Source: Streptomyces beijiangensis (GTDB lineage Bacteria > Actinomycetota > Actinomycetes > Streptomycetales > Streptomycetaceae). From it: a stretch of DNA of 64,000 bases. The stretch covers positions 1 through 64,000 of the forward strand of contig NZ_JAFLRJ010000159.1 in the NCBI RefSeq assembly GCF_017315755.1, written 5' to 3'. Every line of letters begins with the position of its first letter. The stretch's first letter is position 1. Below are positions 26,713 through 36,223 of this stretch, piece after piece. The position numbers were made by a program, and so were the translations under genes. The notes below the pieces were generated by a model. It worked only from the letters and a program-made list of their open reading frames with translations, was not told the DNA's origin and made no database searches.

Positions 26713-27840
26713 TCACTGTGTCTGCGGCCACAGAGCGGGATCCGGCGTGAACCGTACGCTCAGCACGCCGTCGGCGAGCCCCGCGCCGGACACCGTGCAC
26801 CGGCGCAGCGCGGAGGGCAGCGAGACGATTCTGCGGAACGGGCCGACGGTGAGCAGGAGTTCGTCCCCGCGCCGGACCAGACCCACGTCGTCCTTGGCCG
26901 CGCCCGGCAGCGGCAGCCGCCATACGAGTACGCCGTCGTCCTCTGCGCGCCGGTCCTCGACCGACCAGCCGGGGCCCGCCGCGAGCGGTGCCTCCGGGCG
27001 CGACAGGAGGTTCAGGTCGTCGGAGGAGCGCGGGTCCCGGCCGAGGTGCGCGAGTTCCTGAACGTCGCCGAAGTCGGCGTACATCTCCTTGAGGTGCTCC
27101 TGCTGCTGGGCGGCGAGAGCGGCCAGCCAGGCGTCGGGCGAACCGGTGGGCAGCAGCCGGTTGGCGGTGACCATGTCGAGGGTGTGGCCGTGCAGCGCGA
27201 GTCCGAGGCGGGCGGTGCGCAGGGCCTCGCCGGCCGCGGGTCCCGGCTCGGCGACCAGCCGTACGACGGTGTCGGGGGCGTCCGTCACGGCCTGGACGGC
27301 GGCCAGTTGGAGCTGCCAGCGAGCGGCGGTCGCGTACAGCCACTGCGCCGGCATCGGTACGCCGGCGAGCTGCGCCAGCATCGGCCGCAGCGCCCTGGCC
27401 GCCTGCCGCTCGGGCGGGACCAGCCGCCGCAGATAACGGCGCAGCTGTTCGGGCAGTGCGAGTACGGCGAGGGCCTGCGGGGTCGGCGGCATGTCGACGA
27501 CCACCAGGTCGCTGTCGCCGCCCGATGCCTCCAGCAGCGCGCTGAGCAGCGCGAACTGTTCGGCGCCCGGGAGTTCGGTCAGTTCGTCCGCGTCCAGGCG
27601 GTCCGCACCGAGGAGTTCCAGTGCGGCGGCCGACCGCTCCTGCAGGGCCATCAGCTCGCTGCGGAAATGGGCGCCGGAGTCTATCCGCGAGACGGTCAGC
27701 CCCGGTTCGCCGGAGAGGAGCGGCCACCCGTCGGTGAGCAGCAGCACCCGCAGTCCGCTGCGGGCGGCCGCGAGCGCGGTCGCCGCGGAGACGGTCGTAC
27801 GGCCCGCGCCGCCTGATCCGGTGACGAGGACCGTACGCAT
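26713..27840 (-). CDS. ArsA-like ATPase homologue with degenerate P-loop and HSP20-like tail
   Basis: The 375-residue protein has the Get3/ArsA fold outline. The N-terminal motif reads GSGGAGRTT, where family ATPases have GKGGVGKTT, so both the signature Lys and the P-loop Lys are lost (Ser and Arg). The switch-like VVVDMPPTPQALAVL is kept. About residues 295-370 form a small beta domain (VWRLPLPGAAKDDVGLVRRG, LLLTVGPFRRIVSLPSALRR) resembling the ArsA/HSP20-like domain. It probably binds a partner or client rather than pumping arsenite, and ATPase activity is doubtful. It follows the SRPBCC gene by 7 bp. Confidence 0.82.
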   Translation of the reverse strand: MRTVLVTGSGGAGRTTVSAATALAAARSGLRVLLLTDGWPLLSGEPGLTVSRIDSGAHFRSELMALQERSAAALELLGADRLDADELTELPGAEQFALLSALLEASGGDSDLVVVDMPPTPQALAVLALPEQLRRYLRRLVPPERQAARALRPMLAQLAGVPMPAQWLYATAARWQLQLAAVQAVTDAPDTVVRLVAEPGPAAGEALRTARLGLALHGHTLDMVTANRLLPTGSPDAWLAALAAQQQEHLKEMYADFGDVQELAHLGRDPRSSDDLNLLSRPEAPLAAGPGWSVEDRRAEDDGVLVWRLPLPGAAKDDVGLVRRGDELLLTVGPFRRIVSLPSALRRCTVSGAGLADGVLSVRFTPDPALWPQTQ

Positions 27841-27847
27841 CAGGACA

Positions 27848-28381
27848 TCAGGCCTTGGGCTCGGTCTCGGACCCTGACCCGGACTCGGACGCGGCTCCGG
27901 ACTCGGACGCGGCCCCGGATTCGGGCTCGGACCCGGCCGTGAGGTCGGGTCCGGACTCCACGCGCTTCTTCAGACCGGCCAGGGCGCGGTCGATGATGAC
28001 CTTCTCCGCCTTGCGCTTGATCATGCCGAGCATCGGGATCTTGACGTCGACGGTCAGCTGGTACGTCACCTCGGTGGCGTCGCCCTTGGCCGCGAGCCGG
28101 TACGAGCCGTCGAGGGACCGCAGCATCTGCGACTTGACCAGCGTCCAGCTGACCTCGTTCTCGCCGGTCCAGGTGTACGCGAGGGTGTGGTCGTCCTTGA
28201 TCGCCCCGGCGTCGAGCAGCAGCCGCACCTTCTCGGCGCGCCCCTTCTCGTCGCTCGCGAGGATCTCGGCCTCCTTCACCTCACCGGTCCACTCCGGGTA
28301 ACGGGCGAAGTCGGCGATCACTCCCATGACATCGGCCGGTGCCGCCTCGATCGTGATGCTCGAGCTGGTGTGTTCAGCCAT
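27848..28381 (-). CDS. SRPBCC (START-like) ligand-binding protein
   Basis: The 177-residue protein has the polyketide-cyclase/START-like fold in its first 145 residues: SITIEAAPADVMGVIADFARYPEW, VRLLLDAGAIKDDHTLAYTW, and a long C-terminal helix KAEKVIIDRALAGLKKRV. These proteins hold hydrophobic ligands or act as binding partners. The last 30 residues are a Ser/Glu/Gly repeat (SESGAASESGAASESGSG) encoded by 18-bp units. It stands 7 bp from the ArsA-like gene, the same pairing as Rv2184c/Rv2185c, which implies a shared function. Confidence 0.86.
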   Translation of the reverse strand: MAEHTSSSITIEAAPADVMGVIADFARYPEWTGEVKEAEILASDEKGRAEKVRLLLDAGAIKDDHTLAYTWTGENEVSWTLVKSQMLRSLDGSYRLAAKGDATEVTYQLTVDVKIPMLGMIKRKAEKVIIDRALAGLKKRVESGPDLTAGSEPESGAASESGAASESGSGSETEPKA

Positions 28382-28468
28382 CGCGGTGGCGCCTCCAGTA
28401 CGGGGTCCGTCAGGTGGGTTCGTCAGGGGGTGGAGTGTGCGCTGTGCAGGCTATCGCGTATGCACAGC

Positions 28469-29230
28469 TCACCACTCCAGTGCCCAGGGGCGGCCGGAGG
28501 AGGCGAAGTGGCCGACGTTCACGCATTCGGTGCGGCCGACACGGACCCGCTGGGCGAGCGGCTGGTGGACATGACCGAAGAGTGCGTACCGCGGCTTGGT
28601 GCGGCGGATCGCGTCAAGGAGGGCCCGGCTGCCGCGCTCGAAGCGGCGCGCCACGGTGTCGTACACGAGTTCGGGAATCTCGGGCGGGATGTGCGAGCAG
28701 AGCACATCGACCTCGCCGATGGCCTCGATCTTGGCCGCGTACTCCTCGTCGCTGATCTCGAACGGGGTGCGCATCGGTGTCCGCAGCCCGCCGCCGACGA
28801 AGCCGAAGACCCGGCCGCCGATCTCGACGCGCTCGCCGTCCAGGACGGTGGTGCCGGGGCCCGCGTACTGCGGCCAGAGGGAGGGGATGTCGACATTGCC
28901 GTAGGTGGCGTACGTGGGCGTGGGAAGCGCCGCGAACATCTCGGCGTACTGCTTGCGTACGGCCGCCTCGATCGCGGAGTCGCGGTCGACCCCCGCCCAG
29001 AGGGATCTGCCCAGCTCACGGGCCTCATCGAACCGCCGCGCCGTGCGCAGCTCGACGATCCGGTCGGCGTTCTCGACACCGAAGAGCTCGGGGAAGATCC
29101 CTCGCGAGTGGTCGGCGTAGTCGAGGAAGAGGACCAGGTCGCCGAGGCAGATCAGGGCGTCGGCACCCTCACCCGCCCTCGCCAGGCCCTCGGTGTTGCC
29201 ATGGACGTCACTGACCACATGCACGCGCAT
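28469..29230 (-). CDS. Metallophosphoesterase
   Basis: The 253-residue protein is a calcineurin-like phosphoesterase with the full set of metal ligands: MRVHVVSDVHGNTEGL (Asp8, His10), CLGDLVLF, YATYGNVDIP (Asn), VLCSHIPPE and YALFGHVHQPLA. It hydrolyses phosphomono- or diesters, but the substrate is unknown. The ATG at 29230 is the natural start. It diverges from the acyl-CoA ligase at 29459, with 228 bp of promoter space between them. Confidence 0.9.
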   Translation of the reverse strand: MRVHVVSDVHGNTEGLARAGEGADALICLGDLVLFLDYADHSRGIFPELFGVENADRIVELRTARRFDEARELGRSLWAGVDRDSAIEAAVRKQYAEMFAALPTPTYATYGNVDIPSLWPQYAGPGTTVLDGERVEIGGRVFGFVGGGLRTPMRTPFEISDEEYAAKIEAIGEVDVLCSHIPPEIPELVYDTVARRFERGSRALLDAIRRTKPRYALFGHVHQPLAQRVRVGRTECVNVGHFASSGRPWALEW

Positions 29231-29458
29231 GCGATCACCCTAGGACTACACCCCCCGGCTGGATAGAGGGGGTCGGACCTGCGGTTACTTCCGAGTCCCG
29301 ATATGCGTGGACTACTGTGCGCCCCGAAGCGTCCCCAGCGCCGCCGATCCGTGTGACGCATGGAACATCTGGCCGGAACCCCCTATCCGGAACCTTGTAC
29401 CCGCGGGTAACGTCCGGGCAGTCCAATAGCGGCGATGGCGCCCAGAGGAGCAGCAGTC

Positions 29459-31255
29459 TTGCGCGAGTTCAGCCTTCCGGCCCTGTACGAGGTCCCTTCG
29501 GACGGCAATCTGACGGATCTCATCCGCCGCAATGCCGCTCAGCACCCCCATGTGGCGGTGATGGCGAGAAAGGTGGCCGGCGTCTGGACCGACGTCACCG
29601 CCACCCAGTTCCTGGCCGAGGTCCGCGAGGCGGCCAAGGGGCTGATCGCCGCGGGCATCCAGCCCGGTGACCGCGTCGCCCTGATGTCCCGTACCCGCTA
29701 CGAGTGGGTGCAGCTGGACTTCGCGATCTGGAGCGCGGGCGCCATCACGGTGCCGGTGTACGAGACCAGCTCGCCCGAACAGGTGCAGTGGATCCTCGGC
29801 GACTCGGGTGCGGTCGCGGTCATCATCGAGATGGACGCGCACGCTGTCGCCGTCGAGTCCGTACGGCACGCGCTGCCCGCACTCCGGCACATCTGGCAGA
29901 TCGACAAGGGCGCGGTCGACACCCTGCGCGCCGAGGGCGCCGGCGTCCCCGACTCCCTCGTCGAGGAGCGCAGCTCCAGCGCGAAGGCCGACGATCCGGC
30001 CACGATCGTCTACACCTCGGGCACCACGGGACGCCCCAAGGGCTGTGTGCTGACCCACCGCAGCTTCTTCGCCGAGTGCGGGAACATCGTCGAGCGCCTC
30101 AAGCCCCTCTTCCGTACGGGCGAGTGCTCGGTGCTCCTCTTCCTGCCCGCGGCCCATGTCTTCGGCCGGCTGGTCGAGGTGGCCTCGGTGATGGCGCCGA
30201 TCAAGATCGGCTGCGTACCGGACATCAAGAACCTCACCGATGAACTGGCGTCCTTCCGCCCGACGCTGATCCTCGGAGTCCCGCGCGTCTTCGAGAAGGT
30301 CTACAACTCGGCGCGCGCCAAGGCCCAGGCCGACGGCAAGGGCAAGATCTTCGACAAGGCCGCGCACACCGCGATCGCCTACAGCCGCGCGCTCGGCACC
30401 CCCCAGGGCCCGTCCGTCGGCCTGAAGTTCAAGCACAAGGTCTTCGACCGGCTGGTCTTCTCCAAGCTGCGCGCGGTGCTCGGCGGCCGCGGCGAGTACG
30501 CGATCTCCGGCGGCGCCCCGCTCGGCGAGCGGCTCGGCCACTTCTACCGGGGCATCGGCTTCACGGTCCTGGAGGGGTACGGACTGACCGAGTCCTGCGC
30601 CGCCACCGCGTTCAACCCCTGGGACCGCCAGAAGATCGGCACGGTCGGCCAGCCGCTGCCCGGCTCTGTCGTCCGGATCGCCGACGACGGCGAAGTGCTG
30701 CTCCACGGCGAGCACCTGTTCTCCGGTTACTGGAACAACGAGACGGCCACCGCCGAGGCGCTCGCCGACGGCTGGTTCCACACCGGCGACATCGGCACCC
30801 TCGACGAGGACGGCTACCTCGCGATCACCGGCCGCAAGAAGGAGATCATCGTGACGGCGGGCGGCAAGAACGTCGCCCCCGCGGTGATCGAGGACCGCAT
30901 CCGGGCGCACGCCCTGGTCGCGGAGTGCATGGTGGTCGGCGACGGACGGCCCTTCGTGGGCGCGCTCATCACGCTGGACGACGAGTTCATCGGCCGCTGG
31001 GCCGAGGAGCACGGCAAGCCGGTCACCTCCACGGCACTGTCGCTGCGCGACGACCCGGAGCTCCTGGCCGAGGTGCAGCGTGCGGTGGACGACGGCAACG
31101 CGGCGGTCTCCAAGGCGGAGTCGGTACGCAAGTTCCGGGTCCTCCCCGCCCAGTTCACCGAGGAGGCGGGCCACATCACGCCGTCCCTGAAGCTCAAGCG
31201 GAATGTCGTGGCGAAGGACTTCGCGGACGAGATCGAGGCGATCTACCGCGGCTGA
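29459..31255 (+). CDS. Long-chain fatty-acid CoA ligase (FadD15-like)
   Basis: The 598-residue adenylating enzyme activates a fatty acid as acyl-AMP and then acyl-CoA. Signature blocks are IVYTSGTTGRPKGCVLTHRS (AMP-binding P-loop), LEGYGLTESCAATAFNP, WFHTGDIGTLDEDGYLAITGRKKEII and the C-terminal KLKRNVVAKDF. I place the start at TTG 29459 (MREFSLPALYEVP), 7 bases after AGAGGAGC. An ATG at 29435 would add eight residues. It corresponds by context to FadD15 (Rv2187) in mycobacteria and may feed acyl chains to envelope lipid synthesis. Confidence 0.95.
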   Translation: MREFSLPALYEVPSDGNLTDLIRRNAAQHPHVAVMARKVAGVWTDVTATQFLAEVREAAKGLIAAGIQPGDRVALMSRTRYEWVQLDFAIWSAGAITVPVYETSSPEQVQWILGDSGAVAVIIEMDAHAVAVESVRHALPALRHIWQIDKGAVDTLRAEGAGVPDSLVEERSSSAKADDPATIVYTSGTTGRPKGCVLTHRSFFAECGNIVERLKPLFRTGECSVLLFLPAAHVFGRLVEVASVMAPIKIGCVPDIKNLTDELASFRPTLILGVPRVFEKVYNSARAKAQADGKGKIFDKAAHTAIAYSRALGTPQGPSVGLKFKHKVFDRLVFSKLRAVLGGRGEYAISGGAPLGERLGHFYRGIGFTVLEGYGLTESCAATAFNPWDRQKIGTVGQPLPGSVVRIADDGEVLLHGEHLFSGYWNNETATAEALADGWFHTGDIGTLDEDGYLAITGRKKEIIVTAGGKNVAPAVIEDRIRAHALVAECMVVGDGRPFVGALITLDDEFIGRWAEEHGKPVTSTALSLRDDPELLAEVQRAVDDGNAAVSKAESVRKFRVLPAQFTEEAGHITPSLKLKRNVVAKDFADEIEAIYRG

Positions 31256-31270
31256 GAGACCCGCATACGA

Positions 31271-31306
31271 AGAGGGGCGCCGTCCGGGTCTGGACGGCGC
31301 CCCTCT
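31271..31306. terminator. Bidirectional terminator between the acyl-CoA ligase and GT4 genes
   Basis: A perfect 15-bp stem (31271-31285 and 31292-31306) with a 6-nt loop lies between two convergent stop codons (31255 and 31322). Confidence 0.9.
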
Positions 31307-31321
31307 GTCGTTGCGGCAGCC

Positions 31322-32464
31322 TTACAGCAGCGCCCTGAGCTTCTCGGCGAGCAGGTCCCAGCGCCACTTCTCCTCGACCCAGGCCCGGCCCCGCTCCCCC
31401 ATCCGCCGGCGCAGCTCCGGGTCCTGGAGCAGCGTGACGATCCGGTCGGCCGCCTCCTCGGGCGAGCCGCCCCGGACCACCCAACCTGTCTCACCGTCGA
31501 GCACGGCGTCCGGTGCACCGCCCGAATCGCCGCCGACCACCGGGATCCCGGTCGCGGACGCCTCCAGGTACACGATGCCGAGGCCCTCGACGTCCAGGCC
31601 TCCCCTGCGCGTACGGCAGGGCATCGCGAAGACGTCACCCGCGCCATAGTGGGCGGGCAGCTCGGACCAGGGGACGGAGCCGGTGAAGCGCACGGAGTCC
31701 GCGACACGGGTCTCCGCGGCCAGCTTGCGCAGTTCCTTCTCGTACGGACCGCCGCCGACGATCAGCAGCACCGCGTCCGGCACCTTCGCCAGGATCGCGG
31801 GCATCGCCAGGATCAGGGTGTCCTGGCCCTTGCGCGGGACGAGACGCGAGACGCAGACGACCACCGGGCGGTCGGAGAGCCCCAGCCTGGCCCGGATCTC
31901 CGCGCCACCCGATCCCGGGTGGAAGGTCTTCTCGTCGACGCCTGGCGGCAGTTGGGTCATCCGGCCGGCCGCGTCGGGGGTCAGCGCGGCCGCGATCCGC
32001 GAGCGTGTGTACTCACCGAGATAGGTGATCGTGTCCGTGGACTCGCCGATCCTGCGCAGCAGTTGGCGGGACGCGGGCAGCTGTGCCCACCCCGCCTCGT
32101 GCCCGTGCGTGGTCGCGACAATACGCTCGGCGCCCGCCTTGCGCAGGGCGGGGGCCATCAGCCCGAGCGGGGCGGCCGCCCCGAACCACACCGATCCGCA
32201 GCCGTGTTCGCGCAGCAGCTCGGTCGCCCTGCGGGTGACGCGCGGGGTCGGCAGGAGCATCGTCGTCCGGTCGCGTACGACCGTGAAGGGCTGCTCGGCG
32301 TCGAAGGCCGCGGTCGCCTCCGTGCCCTCGCTGCCGCGCTTCCAGGTGGAGGCGTAGACGACGATCTGTTCGGGGTCCAGACGCAGCGCCATGTTGTGCA
32401 GGAACGCCTGGATCCCGCCGGGGCGGGGCGGGAAGTCATTGGTCACGATCAAGGTCTTGTGCAT
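31322..32464 (-). CDS. pimB: GT4 glycosyltransferase, PimB-like mannosyltransferase
   Basis: The 380-residue GT-B enzyme begins at ATG 32464 (MHKTLIVTNDFPPRPGGIQ, the conserved acceptor-side glycine loop). It shows VVCVSRLVPRKGQDTL, a nucleotide-sugar site, and GLGIVYLEASATGIPVVGGDSGGAPDAV with the EX7E motif. It fits the family that adds the second mannose to phosphatidylinositol mannoside (Rv2188c/PimB'). Position next to a FadD15-like ligase supports this. An open frame extends upstream to 32680 but lacks family homology. Confidence 0.88.
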   Translation of the reverse strand: MHKTLIVTNDFPPRPGGIQAFLHNMALRLDPEQIVVYASTWKRGSEGTEATAAFDAEQPFTVVRDRTTMLLPTPRVTRRATELLREHGCGSVWFGAAAPLGLMAPALRKAGAERIVATTHGHEAGWAQLPASRQLLRRIGESTDTITYLGEYTRSRIAAALTPDAAGRMTQLPPGVDEKTFHPGSGGAEIRARLGLSDRPVVVCVSRLVPRKGQDTLILAMPAILAKVPDAVLLIVGGGPYEKELRKLAAETRVADSVRFTGSVPWSELPAHYGAGDVFAMPCRTRRGGLDVEGLGIVYLEASATGIPVVGGDSGGAPDAVLDGETGWVVRGGSPEEAADRIVTLLQDPELRRRMGERGRAWVEEKWRWDLLAEKLRALL

Positions 32465-32552
32465 CGCCGCCGACAGTACCGTTTCCGCTCGGCCCTGCTT
32501 GATGGCTCGTGCACAGGGCCGCCCGGCATGATGACACCCCAACACCCCACTA

Positions 32553-33812
32553 ATGCGGATGAGGCGGGTCATGCCGGGCGCAACCAGTACAAAGTCCATT
32601 ATCGCGGTCTGGGCCCTGACGAGGACCGTGCTGCTGCTCTGCGTCTTCCACGTGCTGACCTCCCCCGGCGTCGACGTCACAGGTGACGTCTCGGTGATCT
32701 ACCAGGGCTGGTACGAGATCCTGAAGACCGGCACCTACCCCCTCGACGACGTCACCTGGCAGTACCCGCCGGCCGCCGCGCTCGTCATCCTCGCCCCCGC
32801 CCTGCTGCCCTTCCTCTCGTACGCCTCCGCCTTCTTCGTCCTCGCCCTGCTCTGCGACACCGCGGTCCTCCTCCTGCTCCTGCGCGCGGCCCGCCGCCCC
32901 GGCAGGCGGCTCGCGGGCGCCTGGGTGTGGGTCGCCGGTGTCGCCCTGCTCGGACCGACCGCGTACGCGCGCTACGACCTGATGGTGACCGCTGTCGCCG
33001 TCGCCGCCCTGCTCGCGGGGGCACGCCACCCGCGCACCATGGGCGCGCTGGCCGCCTTCGGGGCCCTGCTGAAGGTGTGGCCGGTCCTGCTGCTGGCCGG
33101 CACCCCGCGCGGCCGCGTCACCCGCACCTCCTGGACGGCCGCCGCGGTCACCGCCGCCGGGCTGCTGCTCCTCTTCGGCGCCGTCATGCCCGGCTCGCTG
33201 GCCTTCCTCACCTTCCAGCGCGACCGGGGCACGGAGGTCGAGTCGCTCGGCGCCATGGTCTTCCACGTGGCCAGGCACTTCGGCTGGCACGGGCAGGTGC
33301 TGCTCAACTACGGCTCGGTGGAGTTCCTCGGTCCGTACGTCTCCACGGTCTCCACCCTCGCGCTCGGCCTCACCGTCGCCGCCTTCGGCTGGCTGCTGTT
33401 CTGGCGTCTCGCGGCACGGAGGTTCAGTGCGAGCACGACCTGCGACACGGCCTTCACCGCGATCCTGCTCTTCACCACCACCAGCCGGGTCATCAGCCCC
33501 CAGTACATGCTGTGGCTGGTCGGCCTCGCCGCCGCGTGCCTGGTGTTCCGCACCAGCAGGATGGCGCTCCCGGCCCGTCTGGTGCTGCTCGCCACCTTCT
33601 TCAGCTTCCTGGACTTCCCGGTCTGGTTCTCACACGTGGTGGCCAGTGACCTGCTGGGGATCACGGTTCTTCTCGTACGCAACGGACTGCTCGTCGCCGC
33701 CTCGCTGACCGCCTGCCGCACGCTCTGGATCCACACGGTGTCCGAACCGAGGCGGCGCGCGGCACGCATCGCCTCGGCAACTCCCGCGGAACTCAGCCCA
33801 GCTGGTCTCTGA
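32553..33812 (+). CDS. Polyprenyl-phosphate-dependent membrane glycosyltransferase (GT87/DUF2029-like)
   Basis: The 419-residue protein has about ten membrane helices. An aspartate-bearing first periplasmic loop (VDVTGDVSVIYQGWYEILKTG, TWQYPPAAALVILAP) is typical of GT-C mannosyltransferases. ALLKVWPVLLLAG and TSRVISPQYMLWLVGLAAA are GT87 hallmarks. By position it corresponds to Rv2181, an alpha-1,2-mannosyltransferase of lipoglycan synthesis. ATG 32553 and ATG 32571 are possible starts. It diverges from the PimB-like gene and overlaps the next convergent gene by 20 bp. Confidence 0.83.
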   Translation: MRMRRVMPGATSTKSIIAVWALTRTVLLLCVFHVLTSPGVDVTGDVSVIYQGWYEILKTGTYPLDDVTWQYPPAAALVILAPALLPFLSYASAFFVLALLCDTAVLLLLLRAARRPGRRLAGAWVWVAGVALLGPTAYARYDLMVTAVAVAALLAGARHPRTMGALAAFGALLKVWPVLLLAGTPRGRVTRTSWTAAAVTAAGLLLLFGAVMPGSLAFLTFQRDRGTEVESLGAMVFHVARHFGWHGQVLLNYGSVEFLGPYVSTVSTLALGLTVAAFGWLLFWRLAARRFSASTTCDTAFTAILLFTTTSRVISPQYMLWLVGLAAACLVFRTSRMALPARLVLLATFFSFLDFPVWFSHVVASDLLGITVLLVRNGLLVAASLTACRTLWIHTVSEPRRRAARIASATPAELSPAGL

Positions 33813-35022
33813 GGTACTCGCGCCAGCGCGCCGCGAAGTCCTCCGGGGTCGTGCCGAGCACATCGTTCATGGCCTTCTCCACGGCTCCGTCGCGCGTCTT
33901 GTGCGCGCCCACGGCCCGGTAGAAGGCGGTCAGTTTCGCCTCGCCCCACTTCTGGGCGATCAGTTTGCAGGCCAGCCAGCCGCCCTCGTACGCCCGCGCC
34001 AGCTTGTCCGCGTCGCCCCCGAAGCCGAAGTCCTCGTCGGTGGGCAGCGTGGCCGGCAGCGACCCGCTGCGGACCGCGCTCTGGAGCTCGGGTGCGGCCT
34101 GCGGGGCGGTGCGCCCGCTCCCCCGGTACGCGACCCAGTCGGCGAAGCCCTCGGAGAGCCAGAGCGGGGTCGCCGCTGTCGTGTGCGTCCGCGTCGCCAC
34201 ATGCGTGGTCTCGTGCGTGACCACCACGCGCTGCCCGAACTCGCCGAGCACCGCGAACGCCTGCGGATTGATGATCACCCGGTCCGCGGGCGCCGAGCCC
34301 GAACTCCCTGCTTCCCCCGTGGTCACCGCCGCGATCCCCCGGTACGAAGCGGCCGGCGCGCCGAGCAGCGAGGCCATCGCCTCCAGCGAGGACGGCATCA
34401 GGACGACCACCCGCCCGGACCACTTCTCCTGCCACGCGGAGTCCACCGCGGGCACCGCCCGGTCCGCGACCGCCGCGACCTCGCGCAGCAGGCGCGCGCG
34501 CTGGCCGACGCCGAGGACCAGGCTGTGGCCGCCCGCGACCGCGGTGACCTTGCCCTGCTGCCAGAGCAGCCGGCCCGCACCCTTGCCCGGCCGGTCGGTG
34601 GCGATGTACCAGCGGCCGCCGTGTTCGGCCAGCTTCAGGGTGCGCGCACTGACCACCGGGGACAGGTCGTACCCCTTGATCCGGTAGCGCAGCTCGACCT
34701 CGGCGGTGGCCCGGGCGCCGGTGTGCCGCACGCTCTTGACCCGGTAGCCCCACGAGCCGAGCGGGATCTCGGCGAGATTCCTGAACTCCCGCTGCTCCAC
34801 CGCCCGTTCGGCAGTCGCCTGCGGTTCGACGGCGGTCAGATAGGCGCTCTCGTCACGGTCGACGACGGCGGCGGCCCTCCGGTCGAGCACCGCCTGGATG
34901 TCCTGTCCCGTGGAGTCGGGCCGCGGTGCGGGCGACGCGCACCCGGACGCCAGCACCAGGGCGGCGGCACCCAGCGCCACCACCTCTTGCCGTCGTCGTG
35001 TGCCGCGCCGCTGACCTGCCAC
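33793..35022 (-). CDS. Lipoprotein with HExxH metallopeptidase-like domain
   Basis: The 409-residue protein has a lipobox (ALVLASGC, Cys at about 28), so it should be exported and lipid-anchored. A SnoaL/NTF2-like segment (VLDRRAAAVVDRDESAYL) is followed by a gluzincin-type domain with VVVTHETTHVA (HExxH) and downstream LSEGFADWVAYRG (third ligand Glu). The peptidase substrate is unknown. Neighbouring NlpC/P60 hydrolases suggest cell-envelope work. Its 3' end overlaps the membrane glycosyltransferase gene by 20 bp. Confidence 0.85.
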   Translation of the reverse strand: MAGQRRGTRRRQEVVALGAAALVLASGCASPAPRPDSTGQDIQAVLDRRAAAVVDRDESAYLTAVEPQATAERAVEQREFRNLAEIPLGSWGYRVKSVRHTGARATAEVELRYRIKGYDLSPVVSARTLKLAEHGGRWYIATDRPGKGAGRLLWQQGKVTAVAGGHSLVLGVGQRARLLREVAAVADRAVPAVDSAWQEKWSGRVVVLMPSSLEAMASLLGAPAASYRGIAAVTTGEAGSSGSAPADRVIINPQAFAVLGEFGQRVVVTHETTHVATRTHTTAATPLWLSEGFADWVAYRGSGRTAPQAAPELQSAVRSGSLPATLPTDEDFGFGGDADKLARAYEGGWLACKLIAQKWGEAKLTAFYRAVGAHKTRDGAVEKAMNDVLGTTPEDFAARWREYLRDQLG

Positions 35023-35056
35023 GCCGCCGATCGTACGTTGCCCGGAGCCGGTCGGA

Positions 35057-36088
35057 TCAGACCCGCGTCACCGAGGAAACGGGCATCATGCCGACCGGGT
35101 CGTAGCGCACCGGTGCGCCCGGGTACGGCGCGTGCACCACCTGGCCGTTGCCCATGTACATCGCCACATGGCTGGCGTCGTCGCGGTAGATCACCAGGTC
35201 ACCGGGTTTCGCCTCGGAGAGGGGGATCTGCCGCCCGGCGTACCGCTGCGCCTGCGAGGTACGCGGCAGCCCGACACCGGCCTGGGCGTACGACCACTGC
35301 ATCAGCCCGGAGCAGTCGAATCCGGACGGCCCGTTGGCGCCCCAGACGTAGGGCCTTCCGACGGCCTGCCTGGCCGCCATCACCGCGGCCGCCGCGCGCG
35401 CCGACGACGGCGCCGAGCCGGAGAGCGAGGGCAGTTCGTCACGGAGCGAGGAGCGCGAGGCGTGGTCGAACGCCGCCCGCTCCTGTGCGGGCATCGCGTT
35501 GACCAGCCGCCGTGCCTCCGCCAGTTTGCTCTCGATCACGCGCTTGTGGCGGGCGACCGCGGTCCTCGACTCCTCGAGATCCGCGAGCTGGGCCGCCGCC
35601 TCAAGACGCTGCTGGCCGATTCTGCGCTGTTCCTCCTGGACCTCGCGCAGTTCGCCGGACTGCCGGTCCCCGATCCGCTCGATCGTCGAGGCCTTGTCGA
35701 GATAGGTGTCCGGGCTGCCGGAGAGCAGCAGCGCCAGCGAGGGGTCCATGCCTCCGGAGCGGTACTGGGCGCCCGCGAAGGCACCGAGCCTGCCCCGCAT
35801 CCGGTTGAGCCGCTCCTGTCCTCGCGCGACGCTGTCCCGGGTGGCGGCGACCTCGGCGCGGAGCCGGCCGGCGCGCTCGCCGGCCTTGTTGTACGCCTCG
35901 GTGGCCTTCTCCGCCTGCTCGAAGAGCCCGTCGACCCGGGTCTGCGCGGAGGTGGCCGTGTCCTGCGGGTCCGCGACCGCGGGAGCGGCCCCGAGTGCTG
36001 CCGCCGCGGTGGCCGCGGCGGCGGACAGCACGGTGACCCGGGCGCTGTGGGTGAGACCGGACTGGCCCGTACGGCGATGGAACGCCAC
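35057..36088 (-). CDS. Secreted NlpC/P60 peptidoglycan hydrolase (first of two)
   Basis: The 343-residue protein begins at GTG 36088 (VAFHRRTGQSG), with a secretion signal ending near PAVADPQD. A long coiled coil (about 45-215; repeated Glu/Gln/Lys/Ala) precedes a C-terminal NlpC/P60 domain with catalytic Cys in GFDCSGLMQWSYAQAG, His in DASHVAMYMGNG and a second polar residue in VVHAPYPG. It should cleave gamma-D-Glu-mDAP bonds in peptidoglycan stems. A paralogue lies directly upstream on the same strand. Confidence 0.92.
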   Translation of the reverse strand: MAFHRRTGQSGLTHSARVTVLSAAAATAAAALGAAPAVADPQDTATSAQTRVDGLFEQAEKATEAYNKAGERAGRLRAEVAATRDSVARGQERLNRMRGRLGAFAGAQYRSGGMDPSLALLLSGSPDTYLDKASTIERIGDRQSGELREVQEEQRRIGQQRLEAAAQLADLEESRTAVARHKRVIESKLAEARRLVNAMPAQERAAFDHASRSSLRDELPSLSGSAPSSARAAAAVMAARQAVGRPYVWGANGPSGFDCSGLMQWSYAQAGVGLPRTSQAQRYAGRQIPLSEAKPGDLVIYRDDASHVAMYMGNGQVVHAPYPGAPVRYDPVGMMPVSSVTRV

Positions 36089-36223
36089 AGGAGTCGCACT
36101 CCCTTCCGCTGTGTGCGGCTCCCTGCCACCCTGGTGGGCGGTCTGTTTGCCGGGAGCTGCGACGCCAGACAGTAGCCGTGCGACCACACTGCGGCCAAAG
36201 ACCCCGTTGCGTACACAAAGTGA

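Noticed and set aside
27855-28301. Plus-strand Asp/Ser-rich open frame opposite the SRPBCC gene
   Set aside because: The repeats derive from the antisense of the Ser/Glu tail; no start context or family match.
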